Shown piece after piece: positions 18,962 through 27,697 of a stretch of DNA of 64,000 nucleotides. Numbering within the stretch: the stretch's first letter is position 1; each line of letters begins with the position of its first letter. The notes under the pieces were generated by a model. That model saw only the letters and a program-made list of their open reading frames with translations, ran no database searches and had not been told where the DNA came from. The position numbers and the translations under genes were made by a program. The stretch is from Spartobacteria bacterium (lineage in GTDB: Bacteria > Verrucomicrobiota > Verrucomicrobiia > Chthoniobacterales > UBA10450): positions 186,001 to 250,000 of the forward strand of contig PMSN01000003.1 in NCBI GenBank assembly GCA_003167555.1, read 5' to 3'.

Positions 18962-19993
18962 ATGGATTCCCAGCCACTGGATTTTGAAAAGCCGATCCTC
19001 GAGCTGCAGCGCCGGCTCCAGGACCTGAAGAATCATTCCAACGAGCACGAGCTGGACTTCGATTCGGAAGTCGAGGCGATGGAAAACAAAATCCGCGAGA
19101 CCCGGCGCGAGATTTACGAGCACCTCACCGCCTGGCAGCGCGTCCAACTCGCGCGCCACATCCAGCGCCCCTTCGCGCTCGATTACATCGCGCGTTGTTT
19201 CACCGAGTGGGTCGAATTGCACGGTGACCGCGTTTTCGGCGATGACAAGGCGATGCCGAGCGGCTTGGCGAAACTGGGCTCGCATCGCTGCGTCGTGATC
19301 ACGCATCAGAAAGGGCGCGACACGAAAGAAAACGTGAAGCGAAATTTCGGCTGCGCCCATCCCGAGGGATATCGCAAAGCGCTCCGCTTGATGCGGCTCG
19401 CGGAAAAGTTCGGCATGCCGGTGATTTCGCTCATCGACACACCTGGTGCTTTCCCGGGCATCGGCTCCGAAGAGCGCCATATCTCGGAAGCGATCGCGGT
19501 GAATCTGCGCGAGATGATGAATTTGCGCGTGCCCAGCATCGCCGTGGTTATCGGCGAAGGTGGATCCGGCGGCGCACTCGGCATCGGCGTGGCGGACCGC
19601 GTGCTCATCCTGGAGAACGCGTATTACTCGGTCATCAGTCCCGAGGCGTGCTCGGCGATTCTGTGGAAAGACCGGCGGCACGCGCCGGAAGCGGCCGAGG
19701 CGTTGAAGTTGACTGCGCAAGATCTGATCGGGCTCGGCGTCGTGGATGAAATCGTTCCGGAACCGGAAGGGGGCGCGCATCGCGACCACGACCTGGCGAC
19801 GGCGAATCTCGGGACGGCGTTGCGGCAAAACCTCGAACGACTGATAGCGCAACCCATTGGCGAGCTGATGCAGAAGCGCTACGAGAAATTCCGGAAGCTG
19901 GGGAAGTTTACCGAAGGCGACATCGCTCCAGAGGGCGCGCCGCTACAGGAGACCATTCACTCGCGCGAGCAGACGTCGGACAAGTCCGCGTGA
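18962..19993 (+). CDS. accA: Acetyl-CoA carboxylase carboxyltransferase subunit alpha
   Basis: 343 residues. With AccD it transfers CO2 from carboxybiotin to acetyl-CoA, the first step of fatty-acid synthesis. Family hallmarks: the N-terminal coiled-coil part (DFEKPILELQRRL), RPFALDYI, the crotonase-type core GHRCVVITHQKGRDTKENV in part, and SLIDTPGAFPGIGSEERH followed by GEGGSGGALGIGVAD. Length is normal. The last 51 bases overlap the 3' end of the convergent esterase gene. Confidence 0.96.
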   Translation: MDSQPLDFEKPILELQRRLQDLKNHSNEHELDFDSEVEAMENKIRETRREIYEHLTAWQRVQLARHIQRPFALDYIARCFTEWVELHGDRVFGDDKAMPSGLAKLGSHRCVVITHQKGRDTKENVKRNFGCAHPEGYRKALRLMRLAEKFGMPVISLIDTPGAFPGIGSEERHISEAIAVNLREMMNLRVPSIAVVIGEGGSGGALGIGVADRVLILENAYYSVISPEACSAILWKDRRHAPEAAEALKLTAQDLIGLGVVDEIVPEPEGGAHRDHDLATANLGTALRQNLERLIAQPIGELMQKRYEKFRKLGKFTEGDIAPEGAPLQETIHSREQTSDKSA

Positions 19994-20824
19994 TTTGCGC
20001 GGCGCGGCGACCTGCGGCGCGGGCGGCGGCGGAGGAAACAAAAACCGCAGCACCGGATCTACGCGCGCGGCCCACGCGCCTTCGCTATGCTCGGCGCCTT
20101 CCACTTCGAGGTAATGCAGGTCGTCGTGCAGTCGCCATCCTTTTTCGACCAGCCGATCGCGCAACTCGCGCGCTCGCTCCCAACCAGGTTCGTGGGTCCC
20201 GGTATCGAGCCAGATTTTCAGTGGCGGTTTGTCCTCGATTAAATCCACGAGGCGAAGAATCGAAAACTCGTCCCACCAAATCGAAGGCGACATCACGAAC
20301 AGCCGCGTAAACGCTTGGGAATACAAAATTCCAATCGCGAGCGTGACCAGACCGCCTAGCGATGATCCTCCCAGCCCAGTGAACTCCGGCTCCGGCTTCG
20401 TCCGGTATTTCCAGTCGATGAATGGCTTGAGTTCTTTGATCAGGAAGTCGCCGTATTGACGGGCCAGTCCGCGGCTGCGTTTCTTGTGTTCCGCGGTGTG
20501 GTCGTAAATGCCGTGGGTCGGCGCGTATTCGTGGATGCGGTCTTCGCCCATGTTGAAAACCGCCACGACGATGAGCGGCTCGATCAATTTCTTGCGGATC
20601 AAGTGTTGCGCCGTCTCATCGACGCCCCATTCCACGCCGGCAAACGAAGTCGCGGCGTCGAAAACATTCTGGCCATCGTGCAAATAAAGGACGGGATAAT
20701 GTCGCCGCGGAGAATGGCGATAACCGGGTGGGAGGTAAACCAGAACATCACGCCGGTTCCTGAGAATCGCGGATGGAAACGCGCGATGGCGTTGAATGTT
20801 TCCGGTCAGTGTGTGCGACGGCAT
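19943..20824 (-). CDS. Alpha/beta-hydrolase esterase (Fes/esterase D type)
   Basis: About 293 residues from ATG 20824 (MPSHTLTGNIQRH); a GTG at 20902 would add 26 residues without family support. Typical esterase core: RDVLVYLPPGY, YPVLYLHDGQNVFD, nucleophile motif GGSSLGGLV, WWDEFS, and a catalytic-His region EGAEHSEGAWAARVD. Such enzymes cleave ester bonds of small peptides or siderophores (enterochelin esterase type) or phenolic esters. The C-terminus is Pro- and Arg-rich (PPPPPAPQ), and its coding sequence overlaps accA by 51 bp tail to tail. It stands divergent to the amidoligase cluster and may serve it. Confidence 0.85.
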   Translation of the reverse strand: MPSHTLTGNIQRHRAFPSAILRNRRDVLVYLPPGYRHSPRRHYPVLYLHDGQNVFDAATSFAGVEWGVDETAQHLIRKKLIEPLIVVAVFNMGEDRIHEYAPTHGIYDHTAEHKKRSRGLARQYGDFLIKELKPFIDWKYRTKPEPEFTGLGGSSLGGLVTLAIGILYSQAFTRLFVMSPSIWWDEFSILRLVDLIEDKPPLKIWLDTGTHEPGWERARELRDRLVEKGWRLHDDLHYLEVEGAEHSEGAWAARVDPVLRFLFPPPPPAPQVAAPRKSRGLVRRLLARVNGLL

Positions 20825-20986
20825 TTTTGAACGAGAGAGGTATGATCGAAAAAATACGCGTTGTCCAACAAGCGCGGATGTTTCGGGCTTGGCAGCGCTC
20901 ACGACACCGCGTAGTTAGGGGCGATTGACCTCAATTGCCCGCGAGCCGCAACCACGCCCGGCGCGGCGACCCGTCGCTACCTGATT

Positions 20987-21697
20987 ATGAACGAACGTTA
21001 CATCCGTTGGTGGACGCCCCACATGAGCCGCGAATTCGAGATGCTCGCCTTCGGCGATGGCGGCGGCATCCCGCTCGTGCTTTTCCCGACCGCGTTCGGG
21101 CGTCATTCGCAAAACAAGGATTTCGGAGTGACCGGCGCCATCGCGAGTTACGTCGATAGCGGCAAGATCACGATCTATTGCCCGGACTCGGCCGATCTCG
21201 ACAGTTTCTATAACAAGGCGATTCATCCGGCGGATCGGATGCGCACCCATCTCGCCTACGAACGCGTGATCGTGAACGACGTGTTCGATCTCGCGCGCCG
21301 CGAGTGTTCGGGCCATCGCGTGGCGGTTTGCGGCGCGAGCCTCGGCGCGTATCACGCCGCGAACATCGCCTTCAAATATCCCGACTTGGTCAGCCATCTC
21401 ATCAGCTTGAGCGGCGCGTTCGACATCAGCTCGTTCTTCGACGGCTATTACGACGACAACATTTATTTCAATAGTCCCTATGATTACCTGCCGAACATCA
21501 GCGACCCATGGAAATACAATCACATGGGCATCATCATCGGCACCGGCGAATGGGACAACACGCGGCATGAATCGTATCGCTTGTCGGAAATCTTGAACTC
21601 GAAAGGGATCAAGCATTGGCTCGATGACGGAAAGTGGCGCGGGCACGATTGGAATTACTGGCGCGAAATGCTCCCCTACTATCTCTCGCTCATCTAA
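20987..21697 (+). CDS. Esterase-family alpha/beta hydrolase, first gene of amidoligase cluster
   Basis: 236 residues. Nucleophile elbow GASLGAYHA (residues ~118-126), catalytic-Asp region IGTGEWDNTRHES, and DDGKWRGHDWNYW with the likely His. This compact, cofactor-free esterase family is distinct from the neighbour at 19943. Start ATG 20987 is preceded by GATT and has no Shine-Dalgarno. Twelve bases separate it from the ATP-grasp gene, so the two are co-transcribed. In context it may release or activate the product of the ligases that follow. Confidence 0.82.
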   Translation: MNERYIRWWTPHMSREFEMLAFGDGGGIPLVLFPTAFGRHSQNKDFGVTGAIASYVDSGKITIYCPDSADLDSFYNKAIHPADRMRTHLAYERVIVNDVFDLARRECSGHRVAVCGASLGAYHAANIAFKYPDLVSHLISLSGAFDISSFFDGYYDDNIYFNSPYDYLPNISDPWKYNHMGIIIGTGEWDNTRHESYRLSEILNSKGIKHWLDDGKWRGHDWNYWREMLPYYLSLI

Positions 21698-21709
21698 GCC
21701 CCGAATCTT

Positions 21710-22675
21710 ATGAAAAAAATCGGAATCCTTTTCGGCCAGGAACACAGTTTCCCGCCCGCGTTTGTCGAGCGGGTGAACCAGAAAACCGGCGGCGCCGACA
21801 TTCAAGCTGAGTTCGTCCGGATCGACAAAGTCATCCAGGGCGAGCCGTGCGGTTACGACGTCGTGATCGATCGCATTTCGCAGGACGTGCCGTTTTATCG
21901 CGCGTGGTTGAAGAACGCCGCGCTCTCCGGCACCGCTGTCGTCAACAATCCGTTTTGGTGGAGCGCCGACGAAAAGTTTTTCAACAACGCGCTCGCGACG
22001 AAGATCGGCGTGGCCGTGCCGAAGACGGTCTTGCTGCCGTCGCACCAGGTGCCCACCGACACGAGCGACGCCTCCTTTCGCAACCTCGGTTACCCGCTCG
22101 ATTGGGAAGGAATTTTCAGTTACGTCGGCTGGCCGGCGTTCTTCAAACCATTCGCCGGCGGCGGATGGAAGAACGTGTACCGCTTGCACAATTCCGAGGA
22201 ATTTTTCCGCGCCTACAGCGAAACCGGGCAGCTCGTGATGATGTTGCAGGAGGAAGTGAAGTTCGACATGTACTTCCGCTGCTACTCGATCGATCAAAGA
22301 AATGTGCGCATCATGCCGTACGAGCCGCGGCACCCGTATCACTTGCGTTACCAAACCGAATGGCAGGCGCCACAAGAGATCCTGCAAGCGGTCCATGACG
22401 GCGTCCTGACCTTAAACGAATATCTCGGCTACGATCTGAACACGGTCGAGTTCGCGATCCGTGACGGCGTGCCGGTGGCGATCGATTTTTGCAATCCCGC
22501 GCCCGATGCCGAAGCCGCGAATGTGGGCGAGGCAAATTTCGAATGGGTCGTCGAGGCGGTGTCGGACATGGCTATCCGAAAAGCGATCGAGCACGTCCCC
22601 GGCCGCGACAACTTGAGCTGGGGCAAATTTGTTGAGGCCGCGGTAATGAAACGTGCTTTGGGCGACCTGGCCTAA
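21710..22675 (+). CDS. RimK-like ATP-grasp ligase
   Basis: 321 residues. ATP-grasp features: a pre-ATP domain (residues 1-100, KKIGILFGQEHSFP), FFKPFAGGGWKNVYRL at ~145-160 (the Lys and glycine loop that holds ATP), MLQEEVKFDMYFRCY with the acidic adenine-side residues, and the metal-binding NTVEFAIRDGVPVAIDFCNP (~243-262), where Glu and Asn/Asp would hold Mg. Family members join a carboxylate to an amine through an acylphosphate. The substrate is unknown. Together with the GCS2 pair downstream it suggests stepwise building of an amide-linked molecule. Confidence 0.8.
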   Translation: MKKIGILFGQEHSFPPAFVERVNQKTGGADIQAEFVRIDKVIQGEPCGYDVVIDRISQDVPFYRAWLKNAALSGTAVVNNPFWWSADEKFFNNALATKIGVAVPKTVLLPSHQVPTDTSDASFRNLGYPLDWEGIFSYVGWPAFFKPFAGGGWKNVYRLHNSEEFFRAYSETGQLVMMLQEEVKFDMYFRCYSIDQRNVRIMPYEPRHPYHLRYQTEWQAPQEILQAVHDGVLTLNEYLGYDLNTVEFAIRDGVPVAIDFCNPAPDAEAANVGEANFEWVVEAVSDMAIRKAIEHVPGRDNLSWGKFVEAAVMKRALGDLA

Positions 22676-22700
22676 CGAGACGTTCCCGGCGAGATTTCAT

Positions 22701-22862
22701 GCGTGTCATCCCGAGCCGCGCAGACGGCGAGGGACCTCGCAATAGCTCAATCGCTTTCGCGTTTACATTTGGCGTCAACCGCGGATCAGGCGTGAGCGCT
22801 CGCGATAGCGGGAGATGCGACCGTGAGGTCCCTCGCCGTCTGCGCGGCTCGGGATGACACGC
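22701..22862 (+). mobile_element. MITE-like repeat, family A copy 2
   Basis: 162 bp with perfect 38-bp terminal inverted repeats (22701-22738 and 22825-22862), beginning GCGTGTCATCCCGAGC. It occupies most of the 248-bp gap inside the amidoligase cluster, between the ATP-grasp gene and the first GCS2 gene, and might act as a hairpin that uncouples their transcripts. No target-site duplication is evident beyond the inverted ends. Confidence 0.8.
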
Positions 22863-22923
22863 GTTAATACTGACTCCCTTACACGCACTTGCGCCACCTT
22901 CATGGTTGACGGTTGTTCCTAAC

Positions 22924-24069
22924 ATGCCCGCCACGAATCACACGTTCACCCTCGGCATCGAAGAGGAATTCGCCATCGTCGACCCGGAGACGCGCGAATT
23001 GCGCTCGCACATCCAGGAAATCCTCGAAGGCGGCAAAGTCCTTTTGAAGGAACAGATCAAGCCCGAGATGCACCAATCGGTCGTCGAGCTGGGCACGGAG
23101 ATTTGTTCGTCCATCTCACACGCGCGCGAACACGTGATCGAGCTCCGGAGCAAGCTCGCTTCTCTCGCGGGCAAAGGCGGGTTGCGGATCGCCTCCGCCG
23201 GCACGCATCCTTTTTCGCATTGGCGCGATCAGCTCATCACCGAAGGCGAGCGCTACAAGGAAATCGTCAGGGACATGCAGCAGCTCGCGCGTGCGAACCT
23301 CATCTTCGGCCTCCACGTGCACGTGGGAATCCCGAGCCGCGAGTCGGCGATCCATGTCATGAACCAGGCGCGTTATTTTTTGCCGCACATTTACGCGCTC
23401 TCGGCCAATTCACCGTTTTGGATCGGGCGGGACACCGGCCTCAAAGGTTATCGCCTGAAAGTGTTCGAACGTTTTCCGCGCACAGGCATTCCCGACGCGT
23501 TCGAGTCGCTCTCCGAGTACGAAGATTTTTGCAAGCTGCTGGTCAAAACCGGTTGTATCGACAATCCAAAAAAAATCTGGTGGGACATTCGGCTTCATCC
23601 GTTCTTCGATACGCTCGAGGTGCGGGTGTGCGACGCGCAATCGCGCGTGGACGACACGCTCGCGATCGCCGCGCTCATCCAGGCCGTGATCGCGAAGCTC
23701 TACAAATTGCTCCGGCACAACACCACGTTCCGCGTCTACCGTCGCAGGCTCCTCGATGAGAATCGCTGGCGCGCGTCGCGTTACGGCATCGAAGGAAAGC
23801 TGATCGACTTCGGCCGGGAAGCGGAAGTCGAAACGCGCAGTTTGCTCAACGAGCTGATGGCGTTCGTCTCCACCGAAGTTGAGGAACTCGGGAGCAAACG
23901 CGAGATGGAGCACATCGAGCGCATCATGCGGGAAGGCACGGGCGCCGACCGGCAATTGGCAGTATTCCATCGGACGAACGACATGAAGGCGGTCGTGGAC
24001 CAAATCGTGGCTGAGACGTATGAGGGTTTGACGCTGCCGGAAGCCGACGCCGGCGCGGCGGCGCAGTAG
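22924..24069 (+). CDS. GCS2-family carboxylate-amine ligase (YbdK type), copy 1
   Basis: About 381 residues. FTLGIEEEFAIVDPETREL at the N-terminus is the signature of the glutamate-cysteine-ligase-2/YbdK family (acidic residues bind metal and ATP). GLHVHVGIP, HPFSHWRDQL and IWWDIRLHP are further conserved blocks. YbdK-like enzymes join the gamma-carboxylate of glutamate or a similar acid to an amine. ATG 22924 is chosen over an upstream in-frame TTG at 22906. About 70% of residues match the next gene by eye, a tandem duplication. It is a member of the cluster 20987-27588. Confidence 0.88.
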   Translation: MPATNHTFTLGIEEEFAIVDPETRELRSHIQEILEGGKVLLKEQIKPEMHQSVVELGTEICSSISHAREHVIELRSKLASLAGKGGLRIASAGTHPFSHWRDQLITEGERYKEIVRDMQQLARANLIFGLHVHVGIPSRESAIHVMNQARYFLPHIYALSANSPFWIGRDTGLKGYRLKVFERFPRTGIPDAFESLSEYEDFCKLLVKTGCIDNPKKIWWDIRLHPFFDTLEVRVCDAQSRVDDTLAIAALIQAVIAKLYKLLRHNTTFRVYRRRLLDENRWRASRYGIEGKLIDFGREAEVETRSLLNELMAFVSTEVEELGSKREMEHIERIMREGTGADRQLAVFHRTNDMKAVVDQIVAETYEGLTLPEADAGAAAQ

Positions 24070-24136
24070 CAATTTCTGCAACGGAAAGCGCAAAGGAGGG
24101 GTAGCGCTGCTCGTGTTGCGCGCCTAGCCTGCCTCC

Positions 24137-25270
24137 ATGAGCCACCCCGCGCACATTTACACCCTCGGCATCGAAGAGGAATTTCAAATCGTCGATCCGG
24201 AGACGCGCGAGCTGCGTTCGCACATCCAGGAAATCCTGGCCGGCGGCAAAATGTTTTTGAAAGAGCACGTCAAGCCGGAGATGCACCAGTCGGTCGTCGA
24301 ACTGGGCACGGAGATTTGCGGCGATGTGCGTTGCGCGCGGCAACAAGTCATTCAGATGCGGAGCAAGCTCGCCATGCTCGCGGCACGCGATGGATTAAGA
24401 ATCGCCTCGGCCGGCACGCATCCGTTTTCACATTGGATGGACCAGTTGATCACGGCGGACGAGCGCTACGCCACGATCGTCCAGGACATGCAGCAAATCG
24501 CGCGCGCCAACCTCATTTTCGGATTGCACGTGCACGTCGGAATCCCCGACCGCGAGGAGGGAATCGATATCATGAACCAGGCGCGTTATTTTCTCCCGCA
24601 TCTTTACGCGCTCTCGGTCAATTCGCCTTTCTGGCTCGGGCAAAACACCGGCCTGAAAGCGTATCGGCAGATGATCTTCGAGCGGTTCCCGCGCACCGGC
24701 ATTCCCGACGCGTTCGAAAGCCTCTCCGAGTACGAGGATTATCTGAAGCTCCTCGTCACGACCGGGTGCATCGACAACGCGAAGAAAATTTGGTGGGACA
24801 TCCGGCTCCATCCGCTCTTCGACACGATCGAATTCCGGATCTGCGATGCGCAATCGCGCGTGGACGACACCATCGCGCTCGCTGCGATCATGCAGGCAAT
24901 TGTCGTGAAACTGCACAAGCTGCGCTCGGAAAACGTCACCTTCCGCATGTACCCGCGCCGTTTGATCGAGGAGAACCGCTGGCGCGCCTCGCGCTACGGG
25001 CTCGACGGCAAGATGATCGATTTCGGCCGCAAGTGCGAAACGGATGAGCGCGAATTGCTGCACGAGATGCTCGAGTTCATCGCGCCCGAAATTGACGAAC
25101 TCGGCAGTGGTCGCGAGGTGGCGCACATCGAACGGATCATGCGCGAAGGGACGGGCGCGGACCGGCAACTCGCGGTCTGGGAGCGCACCGGCGACATCAA
25201 GGCGGTGGTCGATCACCTGGTCGAGGAAACCTACGAGGACCTGATCTTGACTCGAGCGCACGCGGCGTGA
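24137..25270 (+). CDS. GCS2-family carboxylate-amine ligase (YbdK type), copy 2
   Basis: 377 residues, colinear with the preceding gene: YTLGIEEEFQIVDPETREL, SAGTHPFSHWMDQL, GLHVHVGIPDRE, IWWDIRLHPLFDT. The metal/ATP acidic residues are kept in both copies, so both should be active. Differences lie mainly in the 95-110 and 280-330 regions (for example DFGRKCETDERELLHEM against DFGREAEVETRSLLNEL), as expected if the two acylate different partners. 67 bp separate the copies. Confidence 0.88.
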   Translation: MSHPAHIYTLGIEEEFQIVDPETRELRSHIQEILAGGKMFLKEHVKPEMHQSVVELGTEICGDVRCARQQVIQMRSKLAMLAARDGLRIASAGTHPFSHWMDQLITADERYATIVQDMQQIARANLIFGLHVHVGIPDREEGIDIMNQARYFLPHLYALSVNSPFWLGQNTGLKAYRQMIFERFPRTGIPDAFESLSEYEDYLKLLVTTGCIDNAKKIWWDIRLHPLFDTIEFRICDAQSRVDDTIALAAIMQAIVVKLHKLRSENVTFRMYPRRLIEENRWRASRYGLDGKMIDFGRKCETDERELLHEMLEFIAPEIDELGSGREVAHIERIMREGTGADRQLAVWERTGDIKAVVDHLVEETYEDLILTRAHAA

Positions 25271-25326
25271 TCGCGGCCACGGTTGCCGCGAGCAAATTTT
25301 CGCGGTAATCCTGACGTTCGTTTTTT

Positions 25327-26346
25327 ATGCCAGACCGCGTTTTCCTTCATCCCATAGACCCGGAGCTGATCCCGGGTGCGCGGAACGCGATCCGCGTCTG
25401 CCTGCGGCTCAAGCGCGGCGAACGCATAACGATCATCACGGATGAAACCACGCGCGAGATCGCCGCGGCGTTGCAACAGGAAGTCGAAGCCGTCGGTTCG
25501 GAATACAGCATCTTTTCGCTCGAACATCACGCGCGCCGGCCGCTGCAAAGCATGCCCGAGCACATCCTCGAGGATCTTTCGCGCTCGCAGGTGAGCATTT
25601 TCGCCGCGCAAACCCAGACGGGCGAACTCGGCGCGCGCATTCAGATGACGGCGGTCGTGAACAATTACCACATGCGCCACGGTCACATGGTGAACATAAA
25701 CCGCGAGATCATGCTCAAGGGAATGCGCGCCGATTTTCTCGAGATCGACGCGCTCAGCCAGCGCTTGGTCGAGCGCGTGCGGCAGGCCAAACGCGTCACT
25801 TGCAAAACGCCGCACGGCACGGAATTCGAGGCGGAGCTTTCGCCGAAACTGAAATGGCTCAAGACCAGCGGAATCATCTCGAAAGACAAATGGGGCAACC
25901 TCCCGGGCGGCGAAATTTTCACATCGCCGCGGAACACAAACGGCGTCTTCGTCGTCGACGGCGTGGTGGGCGATTATCTCTGCGAGCGCTACGGCGATTT
26001 GCAATCCAGTCCGCTCACGATCGAGGTCGAGAACAATCGCATTCGCTCGCTCAAATCCGAGAACCGGGAACTGCGCGACGACTTCCGCCTCTACACCAGC
26101 ACGGATGAAAACAGCAACCGCGTGGGCGAATTTGCGATCGGCACGAACACCGCCTGCCGCGATGTCATCGGTCATATTTTGCAGGACGAAAAAATCCCTG
26201 GAGTCCACATCGCTTTTGGCCATCCGTATGCCGAACACACCGGCGCGAACTGGGTTTCGAAAACGCACATCGATTGTGTCGGCCGGGATTTCGACATCTG
26301 GTTCGACGACGAGAAGGTGATGGAGCACGGGAAGTTTTTGGTGTGA
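25327..26346 (+). CDS. M29-family (aminopeptidase T-like) metallopeptidase
   Basis: 339 residues. The C-terminal half carries NLPGGEIFTSPRNTNG, FRLYTSTDENSNRVGEFAIG, HIAFGHPYAEHTG and KTHIDCVGRDFDIWFDDE, the Glu/His/Asp blocks that bind the two cobalt or zinc ions in M29 aminopeptidases. The N-terminal ~110 residues are a Rossmann-like domain usual in the bacterial members of this type. It would trim N-terminal residues from a peptide. Lying among amidoligases and esterases, it may process or degrade their product. ATG 25327 follows a T-rich leader (TTTTTTATG) without Shine-Dalgarno. Confidence 0.8.
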   Translation: MPDRVFLHPIDPELIPGARNAIRVCLRLKRGERITIITDETTREIAAALQQEVEAVGSEYSIFSLEHHARRPLQSMPEHILEDLSRSQVSIFAAQTQTGELGARIQMTAVVNNYHMRHGHMVNINREIMLKGMRADFLEIDALSQRLVERVRQAKRVTCKTPHGTEFEAELSPKLKWLKTSGIISKDKWGNLPGGEIFTSPRNTNGVFVVDGVVGDYLCERYGDLQSSPLTIEVENNRIRSLKSENRELRDDFRLYTSTDENSNRVGEFAIGTNTACRDVIGHILQDEKIPGVHIAFGHPYAEHTGANWVSKTHIDCVGRDFDIWFDDEKVMEHGKFLV

Positions 26347-26397
26347 AGTTGTCCACGACGATATGAGTCGGATGGCTCGGAGAGCCGTCCCTGCCTA

Positions 26398-27588
26398 ATG
26401 GATGCGGAACTACGAGCGCGATTCAACGCTGACTTTTCGCCGGAAAAGTACGCGGCGTTGTTGCGTTGTGTGAATGAAGGCGTCCGCTGGCCGGCTGATT
26501 TCCGGATTTCCGAGACGCCGATTTTTTTGACGCGAGAGTTCACCGCCGAAATTGTCGCCGCGGCGGAGGGGATTCGGGCGCAAACCCAAACGCCGGAGTT
26601 TGTTCGGCACGCGGCCTCGGCCATTCCGGCGGGTTTGGCCATGCCTAACGAGTCGTCGCACCCGGAATTTCTCATCGTGGATCTCGGCATTTGCGTCGAA
26701 GACGGGCGCCTGGTCCCGCGGTTGATCGAACTGCAAGCATTTCCGAGCCTGTATGCGTTTCAATTCATGCTCCTCGGCTGCATGCGGCGGACGTTTCCAG
26801 CGATCCCGCCGGATTGGACTTCAGCCTTTGGCAGACTGCATGACGATGATTATCTCGAGCTGTTGCGCCGCACGATTATCGGCGGTGCGAACCCGGAGAA
26901 TGTGATCCTGCTCGAGATCGAGCCGGAGAAGCAGAAAACGCGCATCGACTTCGCCTGCACCGAGGCGCTCCTCGGCATCCGGTCCGTCTGTCTGACGAAG
27001 CTGAAGAAAAAGGGACGGCAATTGTTTTACGATCGCGACGGGCGCGAGGTGCGGATCGAGCGGATCTACAACCGTGTGATTTTCGATGAACTCGAGCGGC
27101 GTCCGGACCTGACCGTGGCCTTCAGTTTTCAGGACGACCTCGAAGTCACGTGGGTCGCGCACCCGAACTGGTATTACCGCATCAGCAAACATTCGCTGCC
27201 GTTTCTGAAGACGCCGCATACGTCGCCCGCCTATTTCGCCGATGAATTTCCGCCTAACGAGTCGATCGAAGATTACGTGTTGAAGCCGCTCTATTCCTTC
27301 GCCGGGCTCGGCGTCGACATGGAGCCGACGATGGAAAAACTCGCGGCCGTCGCGGAGCCGCACGCGTGGATTCTGCAGAAGAGGGTGAACTACGCCGCCT
27401 TTGTGCCGACGCCGGACGGCGCGAAATCGAAGGCGGAATTGCGGATGATGTTTCTTTGGCCGGAAGAGGAACGCGAACCGGTGTTGGTGAACAATCTCGT
27501 CCGGATGAGCCAGGGCAAGATGATGGGTGTCGACTTCAACAAAGAGAAGACCTGGGTTGGTTCGAGCATCGCGCTGCATCCGAGGTAA
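26398..27588 (+). CDS. ATP-grasp-like protein of unknown function, last gene of amidoligase cluster
   Basis: 396 residues. I do not recognise a named family with certainty. PRLIELQAFPSLYAFQ (~110-125) resembles the metal-binding E.N.P segment of circularly permuted ATP-grasp enzymes, and DYVLKPLYSFAGLGVDMEP (~290-308) resembles an ATP-grasp Lys-plus-glycine loop. WILQKRVNYAAF, RMMFLW and VNNLVRMSQGK in the last 70 residues fit the end of such a domain. It is 51 bp from the M29 gene on the same strand. A ligase or ATP-dependent modifier is therefore likely but unproven. The gene carries two copies of the octamer GCCTAACG, both encoding Pro-Asn-Glu-Ser. Confidence 0.6.
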   Translation: MDAELRARFNADFSPEKYAALLRCVNEGVRWPADFRISETPIFLTREFTAEIVAAAEGIRAQTQTPEFVRHAASAIPAGLAMPNESSHPEFLIVDLGICVEDGRLVPRLIELQAFPSLYAFQFMLLGCMRRTFPAIPPDWTSAFGRLHDDDYLELLRRTIIGGANPENVILLEIEPEKQKTRIDFACTEALLGIRSVCLTKLKKKGRQLFYDRDGREVRIERIYNRVIFDELERRPDLTVAFSFQDDLEVTWVAHPNWYYRISKHSLPFLKTPHTSPAYFADEFPPNESIEDYVLKPLYSFAGLGVDMEPTMEKLAAVAEPHAWILQKRVNYAAFVPTPDGAKSKAELRMMFLWPEEEREPVLVNNLVRMSQGKMMGVDFNKEKTWVGSSIALHPR

Positions 27589-27593
27589 TTGTT

Positions 27594-27692
27594 GTCATCC
27601 CGAGCGAAGCGAAGCGGAGTCGAGGGACCCCGTGGAACGGCGCTCGACTAATGCGGGGTCTTTCGACTCCGCTGCGCTCCGCTCAAGATGAC
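27594..27692. repeat. GTCAT...ATGAC hairpin element, family B copy 1
   Basis: 99 bp starting GTCATCCCGAGCG and ending AAGATGAC, with internal arms GAGTCGAGGGACCCCG/CGGGGTCTTTCGACTC. It fills the gap between the convergent ATP-grasp-like gene (stop 27586-27588) and kbl (stop 27698-27700) and is placed to work as a bidirectional terminator. Confidence 0.65.
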
Positions 27693-27697
27693 GGAGA

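Noticed and set aside
18677-19852. 391-codon minus-strand open frame
   Set aside because: Antisense to accA and the LysM gene, whose products are recognised.
20915-22396. 493-codon minus-strand open frame
   Set aside because: Mirror frame of the esterase and ATP-grasp genes; it has no protein-like motif.
25231-26328. 365-codon minus-strand open frame
   Set aside because: Antisense to the M29 aminopeptidase gene.
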